DNA of 64,000 nucleotides from Tridacna crocea (GCA_943736015.1 OX031060.1:4298001-4362000), one strand, 5' to 3'; shown: positions 31,922 to 42,717, counted from the stretch's first letter. The notes: a model not told the origin generated them from the sequence alone. Translations and numbers: made by a program.

Positions 31922-32148
31922 TTAACTCTTTACATCGCAAAACCGACTTTTAACATCCCTGAGAAAGAAGCCTTTTGAAAACATTATGGGAAAAGGAGAA
32001 AATGCTGGTAACCAGCATTTTCTCCTTTTCCCACAATGTTTTCCTCCCTTTCCAGTACAAATTACATTCGTGAGTCACATAATTTTGTCGTCTGTAGATA
32101 CTTTCGATTCGGACTGGTCTAAAATTTTGCCGTTTGGTAAAGAGTTCA
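31922..32148 (-). mobile_element. THM copy
   Basis: TTAACTCTTTACATCGC to GTTTGGTAAAGAGTTCA, hairpin at 31977-32043. Confidence 0.92.
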
Positions 32149-32209
32149 TTAATGTGACGTGTCTTTAAAAGGGAAAAAAACAGAAAAGGAAGACACGTTG
32201 GTGACTTAA

Positions 32210-32380
32210 GAAATAATCTTCTTTCTATCGTGGTATATCGTTCAATAAACCACAGTTGTGAGTTATGAGGCACAATAAATAATCCACGAGGGCGATAGCC
32301 CGAGTGGGTTATTCATTGCGCCTCATAACTCACAACGTGGTTTATTGAACGATATACCACGATAGAAAGAAGATTATTTC
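32210..32380. repeat. Large near-perfect hairpin, 171 bp
   Basis: Left arm GAAATAATCTTCTTTCTATC to CACGAG, loop GGCGATAGCC, right arm ending GATAGAAAGAAGATTATTTC. Arms of about 80 bp differ at only a few positions (for example CACAG against CGTGG). No other copy in the window. Confidence 0.85.
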
Positions 32381-32974
32381 GATTCTAACTTGACCAATTC
32401 TTAATGAAAGGAAAACAAGTTCAAACTAAGAGTAAAAATGCGGATGAAGATCATGTTCCATTGAATAACTCATTCATTGAATGACGTCACTCTACATGGA
32501 TTGTCGCAGATTTTACCACGTTTTCCTTGCAATGTGTTTATAGAGCCAAAGTCGCGTGTCATGTTAGAATAGTATTTCCTCCATTTATCACAGTGTTTTA
32601 TGCACCTTCAAAGAAAAATGCAATGCTTCGGTAAAAGGCTAAAAGTGTGAATTCATGACAGACGGACAATCACACTGTCAGAAAAAAAGGTCGGTCTGGC
32701 AGGCAGGAAGGTCGACAGACGAACAGATAGAAATAGATAAAACATACGAATATCTACATTTGATACGATAGTAAAGGGTGAAATGCTGTTTCAAAAGGGT
32801 TGTACTGCATACTTGAAGTGATCAAACGTGCACTATTACATGGTGGTACATGTGTTAACACTTAGACCGCCATAATAACAGAACTAACATGGTACAGTCT
32901 TGCAAAATGACCCCAAACATTAGCAGTTTCATATTCTGACTTGGCTAAATAATCTCTGTAGAACGGACACCGGG
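32381..32974. other. Intergenic, nothing firm
   Basis: GACAGACGG-type low-complexity words near 32660-32735 only. Confidence 0.4.
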
Positions 32975-33042
32975 CAGTGTAGACCAAAGATTAGACTGCG
33001 CGTTCAGTTCGGTCTGGTCTTGATCTTCACTGGTTGCAAAAG
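32975..33042. repeat. HP-E copy, decayed
   Basis: GCAGTGTAGACCAAAGATTA ... GTCTGGTCTTGATCTTCACTG. Confidence 0.6.
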
Positions 33043-33185
33043 GCGACTGAAGTTGTTTAATTCTCTGTAAGGGTTACGAGATAAGAGAAATCGCTTCTCC
33101 TAGATACTTAATTATGTACTCTCCTGAAAACGTAACGTTTCAATGGTTCGACATACAATTGCTGACCCCAGCAGCTCAGTCCCTA

Positions 33186-33598
33186 ATGTACAGGGCCCGT
33201 ATTCACCAGCCATTCTTGTAAATGTTCTTAGTCTTATTCCTCAAGGTATTCTAAATTTGTAAGTAACACAACTTCTGATTGGCTAAACCGAATGGTGTCC
33301 GTGGTCGTGAGGTAGAGCGTCGGCCTCATAACCTAAAGGTCCTGAGTTCGATACCCGGGAGCGGGTGTCAACTTTGGGATTTTTCATTGGCCCACACATT
33401 CGGCGCGAGTACTGGTGTAGTTCCCAGGAAGCAGAATCGAGAGAGATTAGTATAAGTTGTAAGAACTTGTTTCTCAATCGATGTAAAATAAATATGTTTA
33501 AACTAAACTAATCAGAAGTTGTGTTACTTACAAATGTATAAGATTCTGGAGAATAAGACAAAGAACGTTCTTAAGAATGGTTGGTGAATACGGACCCA
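33186..33598. mobile_element. MITE-G palindrome split by a SINE
   Basis: Left arm CGTATTCACCAGCCATTCTT ... ACTTCTGATTGGCTAAACC and right arm AATCAGAAGTTGTGTTACTT ... AAGAATGGTTGGTGAATACG are reverse complements. They are separated at the apex by the SINE-T at about 33293-33512. Intact relative at 56191-56373. Confidence 0.88.
33293..33512 (+). mobile_element. SINE-T, tRNA-derived
   Basis: Head with CGTGGTCGTGAGGTAGAGCG (A-box like) and CCTGAGTTCGATACCC (B-box like), body to AATAAATATGTTTAAACTAAAC. It lies exactly in the apex of MITE-G. A possible CTAAAC target duplication flanks it. Confidence 0.75.
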
Positions 33599-33604
33599 GG
33601 ACTC

Positions 33605-33735
33605 TAGCCCATGGGTCGCTGGTTGGAATCTCTGGCTCGACCATTTATTTTTTTGCCGAGGATTGATGATAGTCAATGTGACAGGATTTATACCTCTGAC
33701 ACCACTACCACATTCGGCATACCTTGGGTGATGGG
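33605..33735 (+). mobile_element. SINE-H fragment
   Basis: GAGGATTGATGATAGTCAATG and CCTCTGACACCACTACC match the SINE-H body; tRNA-like head ahead at 33600-33645 is poor. Confidence 0.65.
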
Positions 33736-34046
33736 AGCCATCAAATCCCTCGGTTGTAACTGGTGGATTGATATGTGTCAGATTTGTACATTTCATCGCC
33801 CGGAAATACGACGGTTTACCGGTCTGAAAATTGTAAAACTCCTCTTAAAAAAGAAAACTTCAGTTTCAGTTCTGCATCGAAGTCTTTCTGGCTAAATTTC
33901 AGTTGACAAACAGTTCTTGAATTCATTTTTTCCCGTGGTTTTTCAATTCCGATTAGGGTTTTCACAGATAGATCTGAATAATTTCATCGAGGTTGTTTAT
34001 GTCGTTGTTAAACGTCTTACAGTGGCGCCGCCATATACTAGTATAA

Positions 34047-34277
34047 GATCACGTGTTTGGCAGTTCAAATGGAAATGACCGTCACACAGACGAGATTAGA
34101 TGTAGGTATGGAATCGGCCGAGTTGTGACGAGTGACCACTGCCATAACTTCGACCATTCAAACTTTGTAAAGGAGCCAGTTGTTTTGGAAGATTATTGCG
34201 TGAAGTATTTATCGGAGAAACTCCAGGAGAGTATGGATAGGTACACTTACCGCCGTGATATTACTGAAATGATGTAA
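34047..34277 (+). CDS. Unrecognised open frame, possible terminal exon
   Basis: Open from the stop at 34044 to a TGA/TAA region ending at 34277, about 76 codons with no ATG near its start. The last 35 residues (from EPVVLEDYC to RRDITEMM) read like ordinary soluble, partly helical protein. A possible acceptor (TTTGTAAAG) precedes GAGCCAGTT. I recognise no family and no upstream exon, and the terminal THM at 34287 begins right after it. It may be chance. Confidence 0.15.
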   Translation, partial: DHVFGSSNGNDRHTDEIRCRYGIGRVVTSDHCHNFDHSNFVKEPVVLEDYCVKYLSEKLQESMDRYTYRRDITEMM

Positions 34278-34286
34278 AAAATGACA

Positions 34287-34515
34287 TTAAACCTTTCCAA
34301 AACAATCCCTGGTTTTGGGGGGTCTAGAATAGTAGCCTTTTGAAAACATTGTGGGAAAAGGAGAAAATGCTGGTAACCAGCATTTTCTCCTTTTCCCACA
34401 ATGTTTTCTACCCTATCATAGACAGAAATCATCTTTTCAGCAAGAGTTGAATTGTCGTCTGCAAATGCTTTCAATTTGGTGTAGTCCAAAAGTTTGTCGT
34501 GTGACAAAGGGTTAA
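34287..34515 (-). mobile_element. THM-D copy
   Basis: TTAAACCTTTCCAAAAC to GTGACAAAGGGTTAA with perfect hairpin at 34341-34407; closest to 20974-21203. Confidence 0.94.
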
Positions 34516-34565
34516 ACAGCATATGGCCATACATTGGTATCAGTCCGTTAAATAGAGCGTTCTCA

Positions 34566-34731
34566 TTAACTCTGTGCCAAACGAAGAAAATAGTTTGACT
34601 TATCCAAATTCAAAGTATTTGCAGACGACAAAATAAATCTAATTCAAAATATGAAACTTGAATTTGGAAGAGTAGAAAACAATGTGGGAAAAAAGAGAAA
34701 ACCCTGCTAGCTTTTTGGTGTCAGAAGGATT
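34566..34731 (+). mobile_element. THM copy, truncated in the hairpin
   Basis: TTAACTCTGTGCCAAACGAAG and arm L are present; left stem GAAAACAATGTGGG ends without a right stem. Confidence 0.75.
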
Positions 34732-35106
34732 AATAATCCATGCTGAAGTTAATAACATTTTCTATCAGATTTCTATCGCGGACAAGAAATTGTATGTAAG
34801 ATGAGTAATCAAAGGGAAATAACTCGAAAAATATATAAGCCAGAGTTATGGTTCTTGTGCATGACACTTTGTCTCATATTTATCGAAATAGCTTAAAAGG
34901 TTTTTCAATTCATAGAATTCACGATTTGCTATGGACGGACAGATAGACAGACGGACGCACATGGAAAACAATATGTCTGCCGACCCTGGCAGAGGGAGAC
35001 AAAAATAGAAATTCATATTTCAAAGGGTAGATTCGAACCAGCAATCCCACATTTAGATTCAAAGACTTTCGAAACCATGCTCTTTTCCTTTGTATAAGTT
35101 TATTTT
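34732..35106. other. Intergenic, nothing firm
   Basis: GGACGGACAGATAGACAGACGG low-complexity words at 34933-34960 in split form; no gene. Confidence 0.4.
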
Positions 35107-35336
35107 TCAACCCATTACCACACAATCCCTACTTTTGACGACCCCTGAGAAAGAAGCCTTTAGAAAACATTATGGAAAAAGGAGAAAATGCTGGTAACCA
35201 GCATTTTCTCCTTTTCCCACAATGTTTTCTACCCTTCACAAAACAAATTTTAAATTTTCATTCACTTTTATTTTGTCGTCTGCAAATGCTTTCAATTTGG
35301 ACCAGTCTAAAATTTTGTCGTTTGGTAAAGAGTTAA
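35107..35336 (-). mobile_element. THM-B copy
   Basis: TCAACCCATTACCACAC to GTTTGGTAAAGAGTTAA, hairpin at 35163-35230. Confidence 0.94.
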
Positions 35337-35782
35337 TTGAAAATCATGGACGTTTTTGAAAAAGAATGAAGTGACAGTCTATATTTGGAAAACGGAAATA
35401 ACGGCGTTGAAAACGGAAGAATGTAAAACGTAAACACGGCTTGCAAACACTAGAAATATGCAGTTGTGCTTCGGAGTTTATTTTTTTTTAAATTAACTCT
35501 GTTCACTGAGCTAACGAACATCTTTGCAAAATATGAAGAAAAAAATCAACGTAAAACTAAAAATAAGATATTGATAAAGCAATGGATAGCATTTAAGATA
35601 TTGTAACAAAAAAAGCAATTGCGTAAACCGAGCAATGTCTCCTTTTACAACAATGTTTCAGAGGCATTATCTCATTCTGTATTATGGAAATGTGAATCGA
35701 CTTTGTTATTTCTCGTATGCAAGGGTAGTTTGCCTGAAGTTTTGAATTTGAAGTGGCAATGCCTTCGTTGAGGTGACCATTT

Positions 35783-35993
35783 TTAAACATTTACCACACA
35801 ATTCCGAGTTTAAAAGACCCTAGAGAAAAGGTTTTTGGAAAGGAACATTGAGGGAAAAGGAGAAAATGCTGGCTACAATGTTTTTTACCTTATAAAAACA
35901 AAAAATCAAAATTTTAGCTACACGAAATGTGTCGTGTACTAAAGTTCTTCACATTGGTCATGTCCAAAATGTTGTGATTTTGTAAAGAGTTAA
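35783..35993 (-). mobile_element. THM copy with collapsed hairpin, abuts next
   Basis: TTAAACATTTACCACAC start; only one stem (GGGAAAAGGAGAAAATGCTGG) survives, then CTACAATG; ends TAAAGAGTTAA. Confidence 0.75.
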
Positions 35994-36217
35994 CCCTTTA
36001 CCAGACGACAAAATTTTAGCCCCGTCCAAATTGAAAGCATTTGCAGACGACAATTTAATTGTGGTTCAAACGGTGCAATTATTTAGTGATAGGGTAGAAA
36101 ACATTGTGGGAAAAGGAGAAAATGCTGGTTACCAGCATTTTCTCCTTTTCCCACAATGTTTTCAAAAGGCTTCTTTCCAAAGATCATCGAAAGTCGTCAT
36201 TTTGTGGGAATAGGTTG
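35990..36217 (+). mobile_element. THM-D copy
   Basis: TTAACCCTTTACCAGACG to TTGTGGGAATAGGTTGA; perfect hairpin at 36100-36166; arm L has GACGACAATTTAATTG. Confidence 0.94.
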
Positions 36218-36224
36218 AGCCGAT

Positions 36225-36463
36225 GTAATGCAGAGAAATGACCCTCCTCTACAAAATGACCCGGGTCATTTTTCTACGTAGAAAAATGACCCCAGAAGTC
36301 ATTTCAGTTCACTACGTAGAAAAATGACCCGGGTCATTATTCTACGTAGAAAAATGATCCATAGGTCATTATTCTATGTAGAGAAATCACACATGGGTCA
36401 TGCCTCTAGGTAGAGAAATGACCCATGGGTCATTTTGTAATGGGGGTCATTTCTCTGCATTAC
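36225..36463. mobile_element. MITE-L copy 2
   Basis: Same terminal inverted repeats as 12926-13158. The spacer palindrome is CTACGTAG in most units. It directly follows two abutting THM copies. Confidence 0.9.
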
Positions 36464-36776
36464 ACGGGCACTGCTCGCCAAAGACCTTTTCCTCTCGCGA
36501 CATACTGATGTTGAAAATATTGTTGCCAAAGTAAAAATTGCTATATGTAGGTGCAGGTATAAACGTAACGATACTGTCACAAAAGGCTTTATATGCCAAA
36601 CAAACATATAAACATACAGCTGTTATGTTTTCCGTTCACATATTTGAACTATGAGAAGAGTCCTTTGTAAATTTTGACCGTATATCGATTTTAGAATAAA
36701 TCATTATAGAATCAATAACAGATCGATCTTTGAAAACATGCATGTTGATCAGGGAGAAAATATGAATTATTAATCT

Positions 36777-36925
36777 TTAGCATTTACCACATAAATTTGA
36801 ATGATTTTTATTGAGGACGACAGAATTTGAAAACATTATGGAAAAGGGAGACCAGCATATTCTTCTTTTCCCACAATGTTTTCTATCCAGGAAGAAACAA
36901 TTTCCACTACTTAGGATTTGATTTT
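36777..36925 (-). mobile_element. THM fragment
   Basis: TAGCATTTACCACATAA, a shortened hairpin (GAAAACATTATGGAAAAGGG ... CTTTTCCCACAATGTTTTC), no arm L terminus. Confidence 0.65.
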
Positions 36926-37092
36926 TCGTTTTTCAAATGTCTAGAAGTAAGAAATGTTGAACAAGTTGTTATTGGTCGAGGGAAAGATAGAAGAAAAAAT
37001 GAAAACAGAGAAAAATGTAGAAAGGGAAAAGTAGACAGATGAAGAGAAAAAAGAAATAGAAAGGTTAAAGTATTGGCGAAGTGGGCAAAAGG

Positions 37093-37093
37093 A

Positions 37094-37152
<59 letters not shown>

Positions 37153-37275
37153 GAGGGAGGAAGTGAGGGAGAGACAGAGAGGGGAGAATAGAGAAAGACA
37201 GGGAGAGACAGAGAGTGTGTGAGAGAGACAGACAGGCAGACAGACAGGACGAAATACAGTATGAGAGAAACAGAA

Positions 37276-37328
<53 letters not shown>
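37093..37328. repeat. (GA)n and (CAGA)n compound microsatellite
   Basis: GAGAGA blocks at 37097-37117 and 37277-37328 with CAGA units 37118-37150 between; the long S/L/C-rich antisense frame here is a composition artefact. Confidence 0.93.
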
Positions 37329-37330
<2 letters not shown>

Positions 37331-37893
37331 TAAATAGAGAGAGTGCGAATTAGAAGAGAGAAGAAAGAGTTGAAGCGAGAGGAGGCGGGCGAGCGACGGG
37401 TGAGATAGATAGGTAGATAGAGACGGACAGAGAGACACTGAGATGGCTTTAAATATTCGAAACATTTTTTGTTGATTTTGTTTATTTCACACTATTTCGC
37501 CGTGTGTTTCAGGTGACGAAGTGAGGAATGTCGCGGAGGGAACATAAAATTGTGGTTGAAAATCTAGAGACATATTACGAGCCCTATTTTTACCCATACA
37601 CACTCTATCAACCTCGAAAATCAAATTTTAATTCATCATATAAAATACATTGCAACCATTAGATCCGTGTCATCAAGAAACTGCCTTGAAATTGCTATAG
37701 TTGAGATTGCACACTACACCCATAGTTTGTCCACCTTTTTAAAAATTTGAGTTGAGAGGTTTTTTCTTCGAGCATTGTCGGGAAAAGAAGCGCTCAGTTG
37801 CTACATGCAGTTGCTTCTTTTCTTGTCATAATTTCCTTATAAAATGAATAAAAAATGAGACACCTTCCTTACCTTTTTGTCAGATGATTGATC

Positions 37894-37961
37894 AATTGAT
37901 CGATCAATCGATCGATCGATCGATCAGTCGGTCGGTCGGTCGGTCGATCGATCGATCGATT
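37894..37961. repeat. (GATC)n/(GGTC)n microsatellite
   Basis: GATC units, then GGTC units, then GATC again; largely self-complementary. Confidence 0.9.
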
Positions 37962-38099
37962 GTATGTATGCAATCTCCGAGCAGAGTTGTCGTTCGTTAC
38001 TCTCACCACACCTGTCTGCAATGGGCTAAATGACAAGAATCTTGTCAAACCGAGGAAAAATGTTTTCTTACTGTTTAACTGTTTCATGTGTAACATTAT

Positions 38100-38548
38100 A
38101 AAGTAGACAAAGGAAATATGATTCTGGATACATTATAGGTACATTCAAACTGATGAATTTACCTGTATACAATGGAACTATATTTTTCAAGCTTCATTAC
38201 TGATCAGAATCTTACGCCAATTGTAACAAAAATGGCTGCGCCCATAAATGATGACAACATTTACGGCACACCGATTGATCTAAGTTTGTAAGATTGAAAG
38301 ACAATTCATCGTCATTGAAAAGACATCTAAGCTTTTCAGAAAATCCCTCCCGTTTTCTTACTTCCTACCACTAAGTGTGATTGGCCGCATGCTCTTTGAA
38401 CAGCACACAAAATAATCTTTCTTTCACCGGTGTTTGTTTCGCCATTTTGAGTTGTGGTCATGTGACGAAAATATCGCATGATGACGGACTACTTTCTAAG
38501 CCCTCTACAGCGGTTAATGAGATTGATCCGTAGTGCAAGAGAGTGATA
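38100..38548. other. Intergenic, nothing firm
   Basis: No gene or family match seen. Confidence 0.4.
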
Positions 38549-38778
38549 TGTATGGTGTTTGACGCCGCTTTCAACACCATTCAGTTATATCGTGGCGGAC
38601 AGCGCACATATCCATGCTTTCCTTGTGTCTATTTTAGAAGTACTCTTCACAGTATTCTTTCAAAGCCACTGGCAGCTATCCAGCATAACCATCGTCGAGG
38701 CAATGGTCAGCTGTGAGAGAGGAATGAATCCTGTCGCAGTGACTATCATCAGTCCATGGAAAGAAATAGAACTGGGAT
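38549..38778 (-). mobile_element. SINE-H copy, head missing
   Basis: TATGGTGTTTGACGCCG, AACCATCGTCGAGGCAATGG and GTGACTATCATCAGTCC in the usual order; the tRNA-like end is replaced by a short THM hairpin remnant (38779-38850). Confidence 0.8.
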
Positions 38779-39340
38779 AGAAATCATTGTGGTAAAAGTA
38801 GAAGATGGGTACCAGCATAATCTCCTTTTTCCACAGTGTCTCTAAACACCATTTTGTTAAGGGTTGTGAAACACGTGACCAATTCTGAAGAAATAGGTGA
38901 ACATGCAGAGGTAGAGAAAATGACCGCTTAACTGTATTAATATTTCTACGTTATAAAATTTCTTTTAGCCAAACTAAATTATCTCGATAAACAAGAGCCA
39001 TTTTTGAGTGACGTATAAGTAATATTAACAAAAAGCGATGAAATCTTTGTACCTACCAAACTCTGTACCTCTAACTTTTTTCCCTATATTTATAACTTCA
39101 AATATATTCAAGTGGGGGAAAAAAACACACATTCAAGTAATATGAAAAAAATCTGTTTATTTCTCAGAAAGGAAAAATCGTTTATTTTTGGCCTTGTGGC
39201 ACCTTGGTATTGATTCTAAAAACTCTTCCAAAAACACTTGCACAAAAGAAAAAAAAAAAAGATAACTCAACATGCTAAATGTGAGGGAAAAATGATCGTA
39301 AAACATAAAAATACTGAAATATACGATCTATACTCTGTGG

Positions 39341-39575
39341 AAAGGGGGCTTAATGCATTTGCAAAAAGTATCGACCCAGGTCAGCCTGCGCAGTCCGCGC
39401 AGGCTGACCTGGGCCGACACTTTTTGTTATTAGTCAGTTTTTCTGCATACCCAAGGACCAGTTTACCTCATGGTTCTGCTGATTATTTAGACAAAATGGA
39501 CTTTATGGATCCGTGATTACGTGATGACGTGCATCACTGATATGCAGTAAGCCCCCCCTTTTGCCAGGGCGTGCC
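39341..39575. repeat. HP-D copy
   Basis: AAAGGGGGCTTAATGCA left and GCAGTAAGCCCCCCCTTTTGCC right form the terminal inverted repeat. The perfect hairpin module is 39379-39409 (GGTCAGCCTGCGC left arm) with CGACCCA / GGGCCG around it. Confidence 0.85.
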
Positions 39576-39590
39576 TAATACATATATATA

Positions 39591-39880
39591 TATATACTAG
39601 GACGAAAAAGAAACGCAGGGTAAACCTTTCAAGGTAGTTTAGACGTGTATAACTTGATTGAGAATTCTAAATTATGATTTTTATGTTCACCACTGATCAG
39701 TTGTGAATATTTCGACGAAATTTCATTTCAGTGTGGCCAAAAGGAAATGAGAAAATGGCTTCTTATTGACAGTACCTCCTCCTCAGTGAAAAAAAAGTAG
39801 TGACTCACTGCATATGGAGACTCAAAGCTTGTTCAATATCTCGTACGGTACCCTGCGTTTCTTTTTTGTCCTAGTATATA
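39591..39880 (+). mobile_element. MITE-S with TA-flanked 26-bp inverted ends
   Basis: CTAGGACGAAAAAGAAACGC plus AGGGTA at 39597-39622 and its reverse complement (one mismatch) at about 39849-39874, flanked by TATA. TA flanks suggest Tc1/mariner-type mobilisation. No coding capacity. Confidence 0.85.
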
Positions 39881-40049
39881 ATTTTTACTCTACCATGGTT
39901 TGTCTTCTAACAGTCACGATCACAAATGAATTCTTACGAATACTATAAAACTAGGAAAACAAAGAAAAAATATATCATTTTAACACCCCAACCCGTTCAA
40001 AACAAATTCGCCGTAAACTAATAAACTAATAAACTGGACCAGTAGATAT

Positions 40050-40268
40050 TTAACCCTTTACCCCATAAGGCATTGCTGTGGCATCTCTAATTGACCCTAA
40101 ATAACAGCAAGGATGAAGCCGTTTCTTATGTGTATATGACACCTTTGGATAGCATAGAAAATATTGTGGCCAAAGGTGAAATTACTCGTCACGAGCAATT
40201 TCACCTTTTGCCACAATGTTTTCCAAAGACTCCTACAAGAAACAGGTATCTATGGAGTAAAGGATTAT
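40050..40268 (+). mobile_element. THM-C copy
   Basis: TTAACCCTTTACCCCATAAG to CTATGGAGTAAAGGATTAT; hairpin AAATTACTCG / CGAGCAATTT. Arms match those of 30845-31073 in opposite orientation. Confidence 0.92.
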
Positions 40269-40455
40269 CTCTTTTCCAAACGCCAAACTTTTAGACTTGC
40301 CCAAATTGAAAGCTTATGCAGACGACAAATAAAACGTGACTGAAAAAATTGAAATTTGATTTTAGAAGAGTAGAAAACATTGTTGGAAAAGGAGAAAATG
40401 CTGGTTACCAGCATTTTCTCCTTTTCGCACAAAGTTTTCAAAAGGCCTCTATCTG
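40265..40455 (+). mobile_element. THM-A copy, abuts previous, right end lost
   Basis: Starts at the terminal TTAT of the preceding THM-C; arm L and hairpin (40375-40441, stem change TTGG on the left only) present; a second decayed hairpin follows at 40470-40545. Confidence 0.8.
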
Positions 40456-40615
40456 TACTTTAGAACAGTAGAAAACATTGTGGGAAAATGAAAACTCTTC
40501 TAACCAAGATTGTCTCCTTTTCCCCCATTATTTTCTACCAGTCTGACTAACAAATCTCATCCATGTTGATCCATATTTAAGTCACCGTACTCAAGTTCCT
40601 TTCTGTATGGACAAG

Positions 40616-40845
40616 TTAACCCTTTACCAAACAATCTCCGGTTTTTACGACCCTTACATAGAAGCCTTTTGAAAACATTGTGGGAAAAGGAGAAAATGCT
40701 GGTAACCAGCATTTTCTCCTTTTTCCCACAATGTTTTCTACCCTGCTGGAAACAAATTTCAACTTTTGTTTTACATTTATTTTGTCGGCTGCAAGTGCTT
40801 TCAATTTGAACCAGTCTAAAATTCTGTCGTTTGGCAACGAGTTAA
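40616..40845 (-). mobile_element. THM-A copy
   Basis: TTAACCCTTTACCAAAC to GTTTGGCAACGAGTTAA; hairpin at 40670-40737 with one extra T in the right stem. Confidence 0.95.
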
Positions 40846-41109
40846 AAGTTTTATCGTTTTGTAAAGAAGTTAGAGAAAAAAAAATACACTCGGGACCGCA
40901 ATAGTATTTTATTGTAAATTATTCAGGCGAGTATAAAAACATCACCTGAACCGTCATGCGTCATAAACCCTGATAAGCTTGGATGGCTTTGCGCGCCCAA
41001 CTCCGTAGTTTGCATTTAGAATGGTTTCTCTATAATCCTGACCGACGGTAAATTTGCATTATTCATGAATTGAAATATGGATTGCAGGATGATCGGGTAT
41101 GACATTTGT

Positions 41110-41420
41110 GTGTGTGTGTGGGGGGGGGGGGGGAGTGGTGTTTGATTTGGTTGTATTGGGGTTTAATTCCACTTTTAACAGCTAAGGTCATATCATGGCA
41201 ATCGGTGACGCACATGTGTTTCCAGGCTTTTTCATACCAGTACCAACACAACTTTCTTTCCAAACTACCGACTACTTTTCTAACATGCTTTCAGCAGAAG
41301 TGAGAGGTGAAAATACGCCGGAAAGAAAGTTCGCCTCAGCCGGGAATCGAACACACAACACCAGGTCATTAGTCCGACACGTTCACCACGGAGTGAGCGG
41401 GCAGGGGGAGGGGAGACTAA
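41110..41420 (-). mobile_element. SINE-U copy 1, tRNA-derived
   Basis: On the minus strand: CTCCGTGGTGAACGTGTCGG and GTGTGTTCGATTCCCGGC at the head, then a body shared with 61955-62175 (CACCTCTCACTTCTG, GTTGTGTTGGTAC, CCTGGAAACACA). Preceded by a (TG)n/(G)n tract at 41107-41134. Confidence 0.75.
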
Positions 41421-41503
41421 GAGGGGAAGAAGGTAATGTTTAGAAAGTTTAGAAAAATGTCTTGGTCAACTAGTAAATTATAAGTCTTTAAATGAATTTA
41501 AGT

Positions 41504-41729
41504 CTTAACCAAACGACACAATGTAGACTTGTCCTAAATGAAAGGATTTGCAGACGACAATTTAAATTTTGCTCTAGTGATTGAGTTTGTCTTTGACACG
41601 GTATAAAACATAGTAGGAAAAGTAAAAAATGCTGGTCATCAGCATTTTCTATTTTTCCCGCAATGTTTTATAGAAACTCTTCTTCTTCAGGGTCAGTTTA
41701 AAACTCAGGATTGTGTTGTAAAGGTTTAA
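41504..41729 (+). mobile_element. THM copy, abuts next
   Basis: AACCAAACGACACAATG start, hairpin at 41600-41668 with mismatches, right end TTGTGTTGTAAAGGTTTAA. Confidence 0.85.
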
Positions 41730-41953
41730 CTCTATACCAAACAATCCTTGTTTTTTTTTCGACACACGGCAGAAAGAAACCTGAAAACACTGTGGGAAAA
41801 GGAGGAAATGCTGGTAACCAGCATTTTCTCCTTTTCCCACAGTATTTTCTATTCTACTAAAGTCAAATTTCGATTTTTAAGGCACTTTAATTTAATCATC
41901 CGCAAATGCTTTGAATTTGGACAAATCTAAAATTTTGTCATTTGAAGAATTAA
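41726..41953 (-). mobile_element. THM copy with paired stem change
   Basis: TTAACTCTATACCAAAC start at the terminal TTAA of the previous copy. Hairpin has CACTGTGGG / CCCACAGT. Confidence 0.9.
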
Positions 41954-42107
41954 AAACGTAAAACTAGAGAATTTCAACGCTGTAATCTTAAAAAGTTGTT
42001 TGCAGAAGGTGCTGATTCGAAATCAGGTTGCAGAGTTTCTGCAGAAAGATATTAAACTACACCACCCTCAAACTGGATGCCTAACATCGTACTTAAGATA
42101 TTGTATT

Positions 42108-42545
42108 TTAACGTTAACGTTCCCTGTCTCTCAAAAGACGGAAACTGCCGAGATTGGCCGAATTGCCTTTACAAAAAATGTCGATGTTACACGATATTTA
42201 CCAGTTAGTATATAAGTGAGTCTTCGGCCATTAACTCTCATATTAAGAGACGGAAGCTGCCGAGATTAGCCGAATAGTCTGTACGAATACGTCGATGTTA
42301 TACGATATTTACCGATGAGTTAGTGAGTCTGCGGCCCCTAACTCTCAAATAAAAAGACGGATGTTGTCGAGATTAGCCGAACAACATTTACGAAAACATC
42401 GATGTTACACGAAATTTAACGATGAGTTAGTGAGTCTACGGCCCCTAACTCTCATACCAACAGACAGGAGTTGCCGAGATTAGCCGAAAAGCCTTTACGA
42501 ATACGTCGATGTTACTCGAAATTTACCGAGGAGTTAGGGGCCGTA
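42108..42545. repeat. Satellite, 107-112 bp unit, about 3.8 copies
   Basis: The unit contains GACGG..GTTGCCGAGATTAGCCGAA, ACGTCGATGTTACACGA and GAGTTAGTGAGTCT.CGGCC. Starts of AGACGG fall at 42136, 42248, 42355 and (as AGACAG) 42462. Confidence 0.93.
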
Positions 42546-42717
42546 ATCCTTTAAGCGGTAGGCGGTTATATCTCAATTTTATTAATATAATATTATACGT
42601 ATACCACAAAGTATGTAAGGGGGAATGAACTTAAGAACCTACCTAGTTTTTTCATATAAATGTAAAATATAAAGGATTATATTTACCCCTTAGTTTCCTT
42701 AATACGAATTTTGCAGG

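Noticed and set aside
36941..37465. 174-residue antisense frame rich in S, L and C
   Set aside because: Produced by (GA)n/(CAGA)n microsatellites.
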